Below, piece by piece: positions 11,519 to 23,100 of a stretch of 30,000 nucleotides of DNA. The DNA is from Sphaeroforma sirkka (lineage: Eukaryota > Opisthokonta > Ichthyosporea > Ichthyophonida): assembly GCA_001586965.3 (NCBI GenBank), contig LUCW03000147.1, positions 95,001 through 125,000 on the forward strand. The letters are read 5' to 3'. The position numbers and the translations under genes are program-made. The notes beneath the pieces were generated by a model. That model saw nothing but the letters and a program-made list of their open reading frames with translations, ran no database searches and was not told the origin of the DNA. The number at the start of each line of letters is the position of its first letter. Positions within the stretch are counted from its first letter, which is position 1.

Positions 11519-12705
11519 TGAATATCTTTTGTTACCATCAGTTTGTCGTGCAACTGTTCATTAAATAAGGAAGGCTTACAAGAAGCTTTAGTTTTGAATT
11601 CGAATGTTGATACATCTGCAGATACGTTAGATTATATTCTAAAATCTCTACCATCACCGATGAGGAGAGGAGAATTGATACAGCGAGGAGTAACAGTATT
11701 GATACGGGGAGGAGTAGGAATAGTGATACAGAGAGGAGTAGGAGAAAGTGATAGGAGGAATCGGTAGTACAAACAGATGTGCCTGTAGAGTCAGCGTTGA
11801 CTGTTATAGACAACGAGATACAAGGAGTAGAAATAATGGCAGAGGTATCAGAGGTGCCACCTGATGCAAATGAGCCGGTAGTAGAAGTAGTAGAGGTGCC
11901 ACGCTGTACAGGCGGTACGGTAGTGCAAGTAGTGGAAGAAGTAGGCGATTATAATTTGAATTTAGATTTAGATTTTGGTGCGGACGATGAAATACACACT
12001 ACTTCACCGGAGTCTCAACTAGTAACAACAGATCAGAAACGACACAAAAAAATATACTATAGAAAACAGACTCGTTAAAGTACGTACCAAAAATCAATGT
12101 TATTCAAATAGTCCTAGGAGATCTGAAAGATTTAGACGGCGATCCACTGAAAGTTCCGAGGGTCCACACACTCCACTAAGAATACAGCATCACGAGAGCG
12201 CAAAAAATAGGTATTCATAAGGATATATCACGACTTTCAATACACAGAAAGATTTCATAGATATAGCAGCATTTGGTGCAGCAACTGGAGTAGTAGGGAA
12301 AAAAAGGAGTAGTAGACCATTTGTTATCGGAAGACAACAAATGTCACAGACGGAAAATTTGAGATCGAGACAATGAATGACTTAATATAATGGTGCAGGA
12401 AATTGTGCGATTGCCATCCAGGATATTGCGTGTTATTAAATAGGTGTAAACGAGCAATTATTACTCGCACCATCATGAGCCACAGAAAATAAGCTAGGGG
12501 TGGTAACCGTGTTAGGCATCTAACTAGACCATCTGGAGTGTTGTTATAACAAAAGAGAGGGATTCGGCCAAGTATGTTTTCTCATACAGTGCCCCTGTGA
12601 ACCAATCAAATTTAGCAACAGGTCGTATGCTTTTTTTCACTCAACACGTGTGCATTGAATTGGACGCAGCAATACATTGACAGTACAGCCAGTTATACAA
12701 GCTGT
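11519..12705 (+). other. Unassigned stretch with protein-like fragments
   Basis: No complete gene is recognisable. An open stretch at about 11779-12078 reads as an acidic Val/Glu-rich protein segment, and 11640-11760 is a GGAGTAG-rich, imperfect repeat on the plus strand. Downstream sequence to about 12400 gives only short pieces. Position next to the LTR fossil and the AT-rich composition suggest decayed mobile-element sequence, but no diagnostic motif is visible, so no family is assigned. Confidence 0.4.
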
Positions 12706-13193
12706 AAACTACTACTTCTACTAATCTCGAAATAAATTACTCTACTAATCTCGAAATAAACTACTACTTCTACTAATCTCGAAATAAATTACTACTTCTA
12801 CTAATCTCGAAATACACTATTACTTCTACTAATCTCGAAATAAACTACTACTTTACTAATCTCGAAATAAACTACTACTTTACTAATCTCGAAATAAACT
12901 ACTTCTACTAATCTTGAAATAATTACTACTTCTACTAATCTCGAAATAAACTACTACTTCTACTAATCTCAAAATAAACTTCTGCTTCCACTAATCTCGA
13001 AATAAACTACTACTACTAATCTCGAAATGAACTACTACTTCTACTAATCTCAAAATAAACTACTGCTTCTACTGATCTCGAAATTAACTACTACTTTACT
13101 AATCTTGAAATAAACTACTACTTCTACTAATCTCGAAATAAACTACTACTTCTACTAATCTTGAAACAACAACTACTTCTACTAATCTCGAAA
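12706..13193 (+). repeat. 28-bp minisatellite, about 17 units
   Basis: The unit is close to CTACTACTTCTACTAATCTC followed by GAAATAAA. Units vary by loss of a CTA triplet and by point changes. Most contain AATAAA. It starts and ends within unannotated AT-rich DNA. Confidence 0.92.
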
Positions 13194-13917
13194 ATATCAA
13201 GCAAATGAATAAAACTACTACCCACACTACTTACTACTTATCGAAATGACCAAAATAAGACTATTCGTACATCGAAAACTAAAACTAAAAATATTCCCGC
13301 AGGATTTGAACTACTGACCTCCAGTCTATCATCATTACGTTTCCCGTTGCAACGCAAAATAAATCAAGAAAAACTAAGCATTTTACGTTCCAACTTTATT
13401 CTAAATAAAGACCTATGGGTTTAAAAATAGGTACATTTTTTTAGGCGGCCTAACTGTCACGAATTGTCCTATTTTTCACCTTGTGTCAGTTGTGAATATT
13501 TTCGAATCGCCTTTCATTGGACATTTCGCATTTCATCGTGGCCCTTTTATTCAGCGAAAGGTCAATATCTCAGGTGCAAATTTGAAAAACTTTCATGGTC
13601 GATTTGTACCCGATATACTTTAAAACGGTTCAAAACAGAACTTTTTGCGTTTACGCTAAAAGTTTATCGCATATAGGCAAAGCGTATTGAGTTTAGCATC
13701 TAGTTAGCATACATTACATGCTTACCACTACACCACTTATTAGTTGTAGTAGTAGTATTATTTTTTAGGATATATAATAAAATCCCTAAAAGAAAAATAT
13801 ACTACCCATGTTTACTACTTCAACAAATAAACGATTTATTCACTACTACTAAAAAACCCATATTTTTAGAAGAAGAAAAAACCTTATATATGTTGATTTA
13901 TTGTTTTGAAAAAGCTT
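13194..13917. other. AT-rich intergenic DNA, no gene seen
   Basis: Only short open frames occur. Two minus-strand stretches look like RNA polymerase III boxes: AGTTCAAATCC near 13300, resembling a B box, and TGGTGTAGTGG near 13720-13735, resembling an A box. They are too far apart and in the wrong order of pairing for a normal tRNA, and no acceptor stem can be built. Confidence 0.4.
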
Positions 13918-14023
13918 GATATGTATTTATTACAATGTTGTTGTATTGTACAAAAAAGACTGATATGTATATATTACAATGTTGCTGTACTGTCAAAAAG
14001 CTTTGATATGTATATAATATGTT
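13918..14023 (+). repeat. 43-bp tandem repeat, 2.5 copies
   Basis: GATATGTAT(T/A)TATTACAATG starts at 13918 and 13962, and a truncated copy starts near 14004. It ends just before the last stop of the minus-strand THAP reading frame. Confidence 0.75.
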
Positions 14024-14024
14024 G

Positions 14025-15041
14025 TCAGAAATCACTGGGGTCACTATATCGTTCAATCGGCTCACTGGGTTCGCGATCACTTAGCTCACCACCACTCGGT
14101 TCATCACTCAGTACACCACTCGGTTCACCACTCTGTTCACCACTCGGTTCACCATTCTGTTCACCAGTCGGTTCGCCACTTTAATCAGTACATGGATCGA
14201 GGAGGTCAGGTTCCGTAGGTGCTGGTTCATCTTCAACATGCCAGAGCGCCGAGCCAGAGGAGCCAAACGAAGCCCCAGAGCGCGTGGTTTTATATTTCTT
14301 AGGCAGATGCTTCGGTGAAGGCGCGGGTGGTAGGACTACCTGTCTACGAGACTGCGCACTACGAGCAGTAGCAGAAGTAGTAGCACTGTGCACAGTAGTA
14401 TGAGTAGTACGGCTACGACTACCAACTTCTTGTCTCGGACGGAGCTGAACATTTGTAGGCAAGGGTGATGGCAGAATTATTTGTGTACGAGACTGCGCAG
14501 TAGTATGAGTAGTACGGCCACGACTACCAGCTCGTTGTCTCAGAGGGTGCGCACTACACGCAGTAGCAGCAGTGGAAGTTGGAGATCGAGATGGTGAGCC
14601 GGACATCGGTGTCTCATGTTCTAATGTTTGACGCGCCGATAAACCTCTCGCAACAAGCGCGAAGTCCTTGATCGTAGTATACTTCAATTGGCTGGCGGGT
14701 GTCAACGTTCCAGGATCCTCGTCCTGGTAGGAGTGGTCCTCGCACCGGGACATATAAAACCGCGGTATTGCAGTTCAACCATTGACTGTCTTTAATAGAC
14801 CGAATAAATACGGTCGTTCATGACTGCCGTCCCCTCGCGGAGATAAGTGGAAGTCTTCTATGGCGAAATGTACACTGCATACATGCGGGTGACGCACACT
14901 CCTGAGATAGGGCCCAATACCATGGGTCTCTATGTGAGCAAGTTTAAACAGCACCAGTCTGTTTCTGAAGTGCTCACCATATTTCGTGTACACTACATCA
15001 CCGGCTATAAAGCATTTACATACACTACAGGTTTCCGGCAT
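14025..15041 (-). pseudogene. THAP zinc-finger protein, one frame interrupted by two stop codons
   Basis: Starting at the ATG at 15041 on the minus strand, residues 1-70 form a THAP-like finger: METCS-type start MPETCSVC (C-x2-C), then VCSVHFAIEDF with the second Cys-x2-His pair. THAP domains bind DNA and occur in host transcription factors and in P-element-like transposases. TGA at 14775-14777 ends this segment. The same frame then runs open for about 197 codons to TAA at 14181-14183, then another 51 codons to TGA at 14025-14027. The middle part is basic, Ser/Thr/Arg-rich with an internal duplication of about 105 bp (near 14396-14440 and 14500-14545). The final part is a GEPSGEQ-like repeat encoded by 15-bp units. 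No transposase catalytic region is visible. The gene is most simply a decaying one, but the lack of any frameshift over about 1 kb is odd. It could also be a short THAP protein ending at 14775. Confidence 0.55.
14040..14180 (-). repeat. 15-bp imperfect coding-style repeat
   Basis: CGGTTCACCACT-like units on the plus strand read as Ser-Gly-Glu-Pro/Gln repeats on the minus strand, in the same frame as the upstream THAP reading frame but beyond its TAA at 14181. Confidence 0.7.
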
Positions 15042-15202
15042 GTTAATTTTTTTTGGTTGATAAGCAGAAGTAATCTTGTAAACAAACGTCAGAGTGGTAA
15101 GAACTGTCAAACATGTCCTAATATATATACTGTAAACTATTACAGTAATTACAGTGATCACAGAGTTTGCGTGGCGAAGTAATATTACCAGGTGTAATAG
15201 AA

Positions 15203-15547
<345 letters not shown>

Positions 15548-15631
15548 GGTACAAACATGCCCTTTTTTTATATAGTGACTCCCATTCGGATATGCGGTGG
15601 ATACGATTGACTTCATAACAATCTGCTTTGA

Positions 15632-15745
15632 ATTGTCCTTTGGCTCACGAGTCAACTTTTCGTCAAACTAATTAATGACGAGCCGGGCATGGAAGCGAAG
15701 CTGAGGGAAATTATTGACGAGTTGTACCCTGTTTTGGTATGGTAA
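15632..15745 (+). CDS. Possible orphan exon, unknown protein
   Basis: A plus-strand frame between stops encodes a helix-like segment of about 30 residues (core [20 protein letters not shown]). It either ends at TAA 15743-15745 or splices at a GT donor at 15737 (GTATGG). No matching neighbour exon could be assigned with confidence, and the family is not recognised. It may be a displaced or decayed exon next to the microsatellite. Confidence 0.3.
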   Translation: MVLWLTSQLFVKLINDEPGMEAKLREIIDELYPVLVW

Positions 15746-16606
15746 AAGTTGCACTTTTTTTGGCACCCTCTGAGAAGTTAAGCTCACTCATTCTATCGTG
15801 GGCCTATCATTCGCATGATTGTATATGGTAGACTAGCAACAAAGATCGTTTGCAAACCTATTTGAGATTGTCTCCGCCGCTGCCCGTTCACCACTTCCAC
15901 TGTGTTGAACCATGTCTGCATCATGACTACATTTGTTTTGGCGATGGTTAGGAATCCCGGCTGCTACGCAAAGAATAACTTGCATTGTGAGGCGAATAAG
16001 GCGCGAGTGTCCGCTCAGATCGTCCAGCAGCAGTTCTTGAATCACACTCCAATCACCCCAATAGCCCTTTTATAGGTTCACTCGAGCAGTCACTGAAATA
16101 AAATACCTACAATGCAGAGCCGGCATTCTCGGGCAGTAGACCTCAACAAATAAGGCTGAACATCGTGAAAGACACCGCACGACGAGACAGCCCTATTTTT
16201 AAACCCACGCGATCTCTGCCTGCTGTTTAATAACTCTTGATAATATGCTCTTCGTGAGCTTTGAAAGTCGAGGCCGAGTAGTAACGATATCCTTCGGTCA
16301 GATATCGACTCTGGCCGCAAGGAATAATGGCGGTGAGAATAGTGAACAGCGTGTGAGCTGCCAACGTCAATCAGTTAACGTCCATGAGCTTTGAATTATA
16401 TTACTGCGCGAAAGTTTGCGCGTCTGCACACCAACTTCAGGCAAGTCAGTATATCGTCTTGTCAAAAAAAATATTCTTCATCTCATTTCTTCAGAATTCT
16501 TGGCACTGCTCCTTCAGCGGTGCAGAAGGACTATCTCATGTACCTGCCAATATAAACCTCGGCCGATGGCTAAGTCAAAATCAATACTTTATACTAATCT
16601 TTAATT
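15746..16606. other. Intergenic DNA, nothing clear
   Basis: There are only short overlapping frames on both strands and no repeat. A plus-strand segment after a possible acceptor at 16496 is open for 60 codons or so but has no partner exon and no recognisable motif. Confidence 0.4.
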
Positions 16607-16612
16607 TTATTT
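16607..16612 (-). terminator. Polyadenylation signal AATAAA downstream of the 16628 stop
   Basis: AATAAA on the minus strand lies sixteen bases past the TAG at 16628-16630. This spacing suits transcript end formation and supports the adjacent exon as a real 3' terminal exon. Confidence 0.5.
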
Positions 16613-16627
16613 TATGCTGGCGTATTG

Positions 16628-16824
16628 CTATGAATTTGCATCGCCTGCGTGCGAGTCCTTTGTCTCCCTATCACCATTCCAATTTAATGTAGACAAATCC
16701 ATGTCGATGTCTGGTCGAATATGGCTTGCTTGTGTTTCGATTCCACCCATGCTATCGAAGTTGTCTAGGTCCCAATTATCACCGGCCATAAGTTCTGTCG
16801 CCGGGTTGACTGAATCATCTAAAT
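16628..16824 (-). CDS. Candidate alternative 3' terminal exon of the lipase gene
   Basis: The frame is open over 65 codons and encodes an acidic tail (core NWDLDNFDSMGGI) ending in TAG. An AG at 16825-16826 gives a start phase that fits the donor at 17358 of the exon ending at 17359, so it could replace the terminal exon at 17102-17190. The polypyrimidine tract is poor, which lowers confidence. A separate small gene is the other possibility. Confidence 0.4.
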
Positions 16825-17101
16825 CTTTGCATGATGGTTGTTGGTTCAATAATAAGGATATGTCGGGTAAAATACGTGATAGCGGATTTCATCAGAAAGC
16901 AAACTCATTGTTGCAGGTATAAATACTGCATCAAACTCCAATGCACAAACGAACAGCCTCAGGCGATTCAATTGACACCTAATTCTGCATCGAGTGTGGT
17001 AAGATGTCACCCAAACAAGAAATTAAGTCATGGGCCATGCACAGAAATATATTTTTCAGACTCCTCAGAAAGTACCTACTGTAAGGGCAACATATTGGAA
17101 A

Positions 17102-20100
17102 TTAAGCTTCGTGCTGTGAATAGATCACAAATTGAGCAACATGCAACAATGAATTGGCCTCTTTGTAGTACGATGCACATTGCCGGTATTCTATGCGGTA
17201 AACCACGGTAGAGAAAGAACAAAGAAATACAAATTCGTGTATCGTAGTGCATTGTGTTGAACATTCTATTAGAGATCAAATTGCTGCAATCGACTCGATT
17301 AGCAAGTTGCATCCAAATTATACAGCTATACAAATACACTCTGTAACCTTTTGATCACCTTGTTCTTCTTTGCTGTCACTTCGGAAATTCGCAAGATTGC
17401 GCAAGAAGTCAGTGCCAGCTGTCGGTGTGCGGACAGAATCACATGAAAATTACGACTTAATCTTACTGACATATTAAAGTGATGGTTTATGTTCACGCCC
17501 ATCCAGTGTACAGATGTCGACCTTTTTCTTTGTTTTTGCGACAAAGCACAATGATTAGAAACTCTTATAGTAAGAATGAGACGACTTGAAACGCTACCAG
17601 TCAAAGATTGCCAACAGAAAAATCTTATTTCTTTACAATGGGGTATGAGGGCAGTACTGGAGCATTTGTGCTACACAACGTCACCATGAAATACAAGGAA
17701 AAGCGCACAACGGCGATGAAAGTGGTGTAGATTATAAAGCATTGCATTTCACCATTCTTACCCTGGCTTAAAGTTCGACTGCCGTTTGGCTTAGTTGAGA
17801 ACTCTGAGCTGCGTGGCATTTCTGACTCTAAAATGGAATCGTGCTCATCAGCTTCTGGCCTGTAAAAGATTTGGTATTTGATAAGATACAAAGTCAGGAT
17901 TGGTGTGCATTCCGGTTGCTAGTGTACTACATCGTATACTGGCTTTGTGTCGAAGTTCAATTTCCGATCATCAGTACTACAAGTTCGTAGAAATTGTATT
18001 CCCATATCTGATGTACAGGCTATGTATATACACCTGTATATATGCGCTACCAATATACACGTACTATAGAAAACCAGCCAACATACACACGCGTGGTCAT
18101 TCTTAATACCTCAGATTCGTATCTCATGCACACCATTGGCTTGAACACTAGTCATTGTTGCCTACTTTCGCGCAACCGTGTCTATGTACCACAACACAGC
18201 CGCGGTACGAATATCGCATACTCGCTATCACTTTCTCTCAGCTCTAGTGGAGTGCATGGCCGTCGTAACATTTTATGCGATCCACATCGACGGGAGACGA
18301 CAGAGTTAACGAACGAGCTATTCGAGGAGTTCGCAAATGACCTATTCGAAGTAGCAAACCTTGAATGCGGAGACAAGTAGGCTTCACTTGCTCCTGCAAT
18401 AGTTAATCAAAAACACAAGCATCAGCAGAGCGTATACATGCGCAAATGAACGCGAGGAAGAGGAAGGGAGAGGAGGGTGGAAGGTTCAAAAATGTGATTC
18501 ATATACATGTCTCAATGTATGCTGTATACAAGAGCTAATTAAAAAGCACATGCATACCATTAAATTGCGCATGCGAGCGTTTGCTCAAACCCATTAGGAC
18601 ACATAAAAGAGCTGGCAATGTATCAAGGATCATTAAGTCATCAAATGAAATGACACAAATTTCTGTGAAAATGCATTCAGGATCGGAACATACGTTTTGA
18701 GGTGGGCGTATGTCCCATAGAGGTGCTTGAAAAGAGCTTCACGGAGCGCTCTGAGTAGCCTTCCTCACTCTCTGAACGCTTCCAAGCAGGAATTCGTCCT
18801 CCAGTATCTGGCGCCTGTAATTATTTTTTTTGCGAAAAACTTGGGATGAGAATCTACTCTATGGAAGCCCCGAGCGAGTAAGCTAACGTGAATGCCTACT
18901 AGATATCAGCTAGACGCGACTCGCATTGATGAACTTTGTAATATATATTCCTAATGACAATAGGAGCAACATATAACAAGCGAACGAAAGGGCATCGTTT
19001 CGGCGGATGTAGTGCAACAAAGTTTCATAGTACATAGGTGATTTCCTGCACAATCATATCATCTCAACCCATATGCTTATGAAATCGGTGCTACTAAGCG
19101 GACTGTTGTCTGCGCTAACTACGAGCACCTGGGAAAATCAGGGTACGCACATCTATCAGCAGCGTACTGCAGAGCATCACGATTGCGGCAAAAACAAATC
19201 TCCTCTGACAGGGATTTCAAGGGGTGTCATACCCATTCTCTGCAATATTTATCTACCCACATTGAAAGCCACAAATCCTACCTCATACGGATGTACCGGG
19301 CCGAAGCGTATAAGCATATAAAAGCTTATGTACCAAGCGCAGCCATATGCATTTGCAGGTACAATCGCAAAGCCCACAACTTGACATATACTTCCACAAC
19401 ACACCTGGTTCTTTAAGGAGGAGGCCGAGCGTGCATGTTGTTGACGCCCCAATAAACTCATATCGGGCACGGCATGTGGTCGGTTTCTGCGTTTGCCGTT
19501 GGTCGTGGCCAACGGCACTGGGCGGTCTACTGCTATTGCTACCGATGTACCCAAGCCTGTCATCGTATATATCTAATTGGTGCGGCACCGACACTGATAT
19601 GTGGTTCATTTTGTATTCGCCGTTACTATTCGCCGACAACGAGCGTTCACAAAACCGCGTGCTGTCCGATGAGGTGCGTGTGGCAGTCAGGTAATCATGA
19701 TGGTCTCGGTCGCTGTCGAGCTCGACGTCGTCGTAGTCCATCTCCTGGTCATTGAGATTGATCTCTGTATGCTTGGGTATGTTATCGTTGTCTTCGTCCC
19801 ATGTGTCCATGGGCAACAGCTGGTCATAGTCACTTATATCTTCACCGCTGAACATATTGCGTATTAAATTCAGGGACTGCGTGATGCGTTGTGTGACTAT
19901 CCGGTACACTGACCATGAGGCCTCGGCATTCCGTACAACTTCCTGTCGAAGCATTGGGTGGGAGAGGGTATGAATCATTGGTTCAATACACAGTAGACAC
20001 AGTACATGTGATATAGATGAAGAACACTTTATTCGCTTGCATCTAAATAGCTCACAATTTTAGGACTTTCAAGCAGATATGCACATAGATGCGAAGTTTA

Positions 20101-23100
20101 ATTATAATTAAATCTCAATTTTTTTTTTGAATAGCGTGAGATTCGAACTCATCTTCACCGATGGAGATTGAACCAAATCTGTTCATCTCAGTGATTGTAG
20201 ATAGCAAGTGTATATACTAGCAGTCGCATGCACCAGATTGGGGATAGGAGCATGAATAACAAACACCTCACAGTCTCCAACAATTCAGCGATCGAGAACG
20301 TATAGTATATAACTACCAAAAAAAATACTAGTATATGTAATAGCACATACCTGCAACTCATGCCGCTCTTCTTCGCGTGTACGGTGTAGTGCTGATCGGT
20401 ATGCATTGGGCGAAAGACCGGCATGTTCCATCTCAAAGTCGTCTTCTGTTGTGATAGCAATGTAATACAATTGAGTTCAATCGCCACTCCACTGCTCAAG
20501 TGGGTTTGCATTATTCGATCCAATGTTAAGTGTTGCAGATAGAATACACTGTGTGGTTATTCGATATGGAATGAAAACGCGCCCACGTATGATCATCAAT
20601 TAACTGTTAGAAAACATGTAACACGCTACTGAGGACACAGGCAACAACGAGCTCTCCCAAACGGACAACCCAGAAACATAGACAAACAAAAAAAAGAAAA
20701 CAATTGCACCCACCTGTCACAGGTGTTCGTCTCAAACCAGCCAGCATGCACAGCTCACCATTCGTGAAAGATCCGCTATACCTCATCGTTCGCAGTGTTG
20801 ATATATCATCCATTGAATCCTTTTCGGTCAAGTACCCAATTATCTCTCGCACACATGAGGTCAGAGCTGCCTCGTAACTGCCGCACATATGCGCATTGAT
20901 TCCTCGTTTCCTGCGAGTGCGATGAATTTCGTGAGAGCGCGTGAGTGGTGCAATGGGCTTACATGAGCTACAGCATATCCCGAGTACTGCGAATGTCTAG
21001 AGTTTATATATCAAGTGGTATGCTGTGCTAGATTAAGCATTTGATATGCCACGATCTACACCAGCGCTGTGATCTCGTTTAAAATTTGTTTAGAATGCGT
21101 CGGAATAGTCTAAGTTATGCAACAATCAACAGATTGGGGTACATGTCAAGTCTGACTGACGAGAAAACTCTAATTCACAGCTAGATCTGCAGTTGATTCC
21201 ACGCGTATGACAATGCACATGTTCGTATTATCACCAAACCCTCATTTACACAGTACCAATCGGTTAGTTCACATACAACGAACAAATACCTTCGAGACCT
21301 GAACACCCTCTCTACGAATGTGGGGGAAATGATAGTGTTCCCATGCCGTTCTACCACCACTTGTGTGCCCACGTGTCGGTATAGAAGAATCTTCATGGGC
21401 ACTCCTGTGGTCGCGTTTGATCGAGAAAAGTTGGCAATGGCATACAATCCAATCAGACTTCGAGATACAAAGCTACACTCAATACCAGTATAGGTCAAAT
21501 CACGAACAACCTAGATTTATCCATTTGGCGGACAAAGTCAGCAATCGACATATAGACACGAATGGACAAATACTTATGAAAACTAGTGCGATATTTCATG
21601 ACACGATGTGCGAAAGAGCAGAACTAACAGCATTTAGGCACCGACTAAAAACCGCATAATACTACAAGTCCAGAAATGACTTTCTTCCTGATCTCCTAAT
21701 AATAGTCTGACTGATAGGCTCTGACTTAGATGTTACATATTCACCTGCCACTTTGTCGTCGTCATACACGACGCGATAAGGGGTCAGAGGGGTCGATCGT
21801 AGCACGTGCCCACGAACCGAACTGATCTAATCGGCAGCAATCTATATTATCTTCCATCTGAAATCGATTTGTACTAACACAAAGTATACCTACCATTCTC
21901 TCATGATGCCACTATCATACACTCTCCTGGTAAAAATTTGGCAGGGCCGCATCGAAATACATATCCCAACAATGTCTCGATCTGATCTGGTCTATACTAC
22001 CTTTGACTAGAAATAAAGTAATCTATGCTGACTCTAGATATACTTCCCCACCATCATACGCCACACTTTACAAGTTCTGCACGGCCGCATCGAAATTTAT
22101 GTCTCAAAACCAGTTTGATCTGATATTGTCTATACTATCTTTGACCTCAACTCAAAGTGTTCTGCACTGGCCAGAGATATACCTACCCACCTGTCACAAT
22201 GTCGCCATCATACACCACACGGTACGAATTGGGCACGGCCGCATCGAAGTACATGCCCCAGAACTGATTGCCTGTGCGTGGAGAGCCGAATGTGTACAGT
22301 TGCACAGACATCTGTAAGTGTAGCGACAGCTCATACGCCGCAAATGTCGCTAGCGCACCTCCCAACGAATGGCCTGTCACGAGCAGTTCCAGATCACTTT
22401 GCATCCGGCCACTTCCCGTGTTCACCTGGGCGAGTTACAGAGTGGGAGTGGATACAAAGATGGTTAAAAACACCAAGTGATAAAAGGCAAAGTATATACA
22501 ACATGGGGTGATCGGCTGACGTGTGGGGTTTTCAGAAGCGATTGAGCAGTCTAGAAAATTTAGGATGCAAGTACACGTTCTTAAAGCCGCCTGTTGGAGA
22601 GTCCCCGGCCAACGGGTGATATTGGAGCGGAAACACCCGAATCGTAAATTAAATCTCTGTATAAATTTACTACGGCCGAGTGATTTCAAGTTGGTGTTTT
22701 GGCGTGCTGTTGTGCTCTGGTGGGCTGACAGAGAATAGTGATGGATCAATATCGAACCATATTACTTAATCGGAAGTGCTTGGGCATAACGTTAGGTCGA
22801 ATTTATGCTGAAATTTATCTCGAGGTTCTAACACCCACTAAAATTCATCCGTTCTCATCAGCACACGACAATCTCTTAGACGCACATAAGTATCAACATG
22901 TATACATTCTCGCCACACTCACCTCGTAACAATTGATGGGGTCTGTGAGATAATTCCGGAGGAGATCCAACAAGCGTTCTCTGAGACCAGCGTAGGCCAG
23001 CCAAAACCCTCTATGCACTTTCGGCACGAAATAGGACGACATAGTTGTTGTAGGGTTTATACCTACGGGCAATGGCACCTGCGTGCGGAGTGAAAGAAGA

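Noticed and set aside
17326-17604. Single long minus-strand frame as an exon
   Set aside because: A shorter segment (17418-17359) in another frame has both splice sites and the right phase, so the long frame is probably chance.
18042-18380. Plus-strand acidic frame with a good acceptor at 18241
   Set aside because: The opposite strand carries a phase-consistent exon (18393-18222) in the lipase tail chain, and no plus-strand partner exon exists.
19073-19321. Plus-strand frame starting with a signal-peptide-like sequence
   Set aside because: It overlaps minus-strand lipase exons, becomes random after about 25 residues, and has no partner exons.
20120-20230. tRNA gene on the minus strand
   Set aside because: A T-arm-like hairpin is present, but no matching acceptor stem or D arm can be built, and it lies in a lipase intron.
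22268-22511. Plus-strand frames opposite the lipase active-site exon
   Set aside because: They are antisense shadows of an exon with a clear GHSLGG motif.
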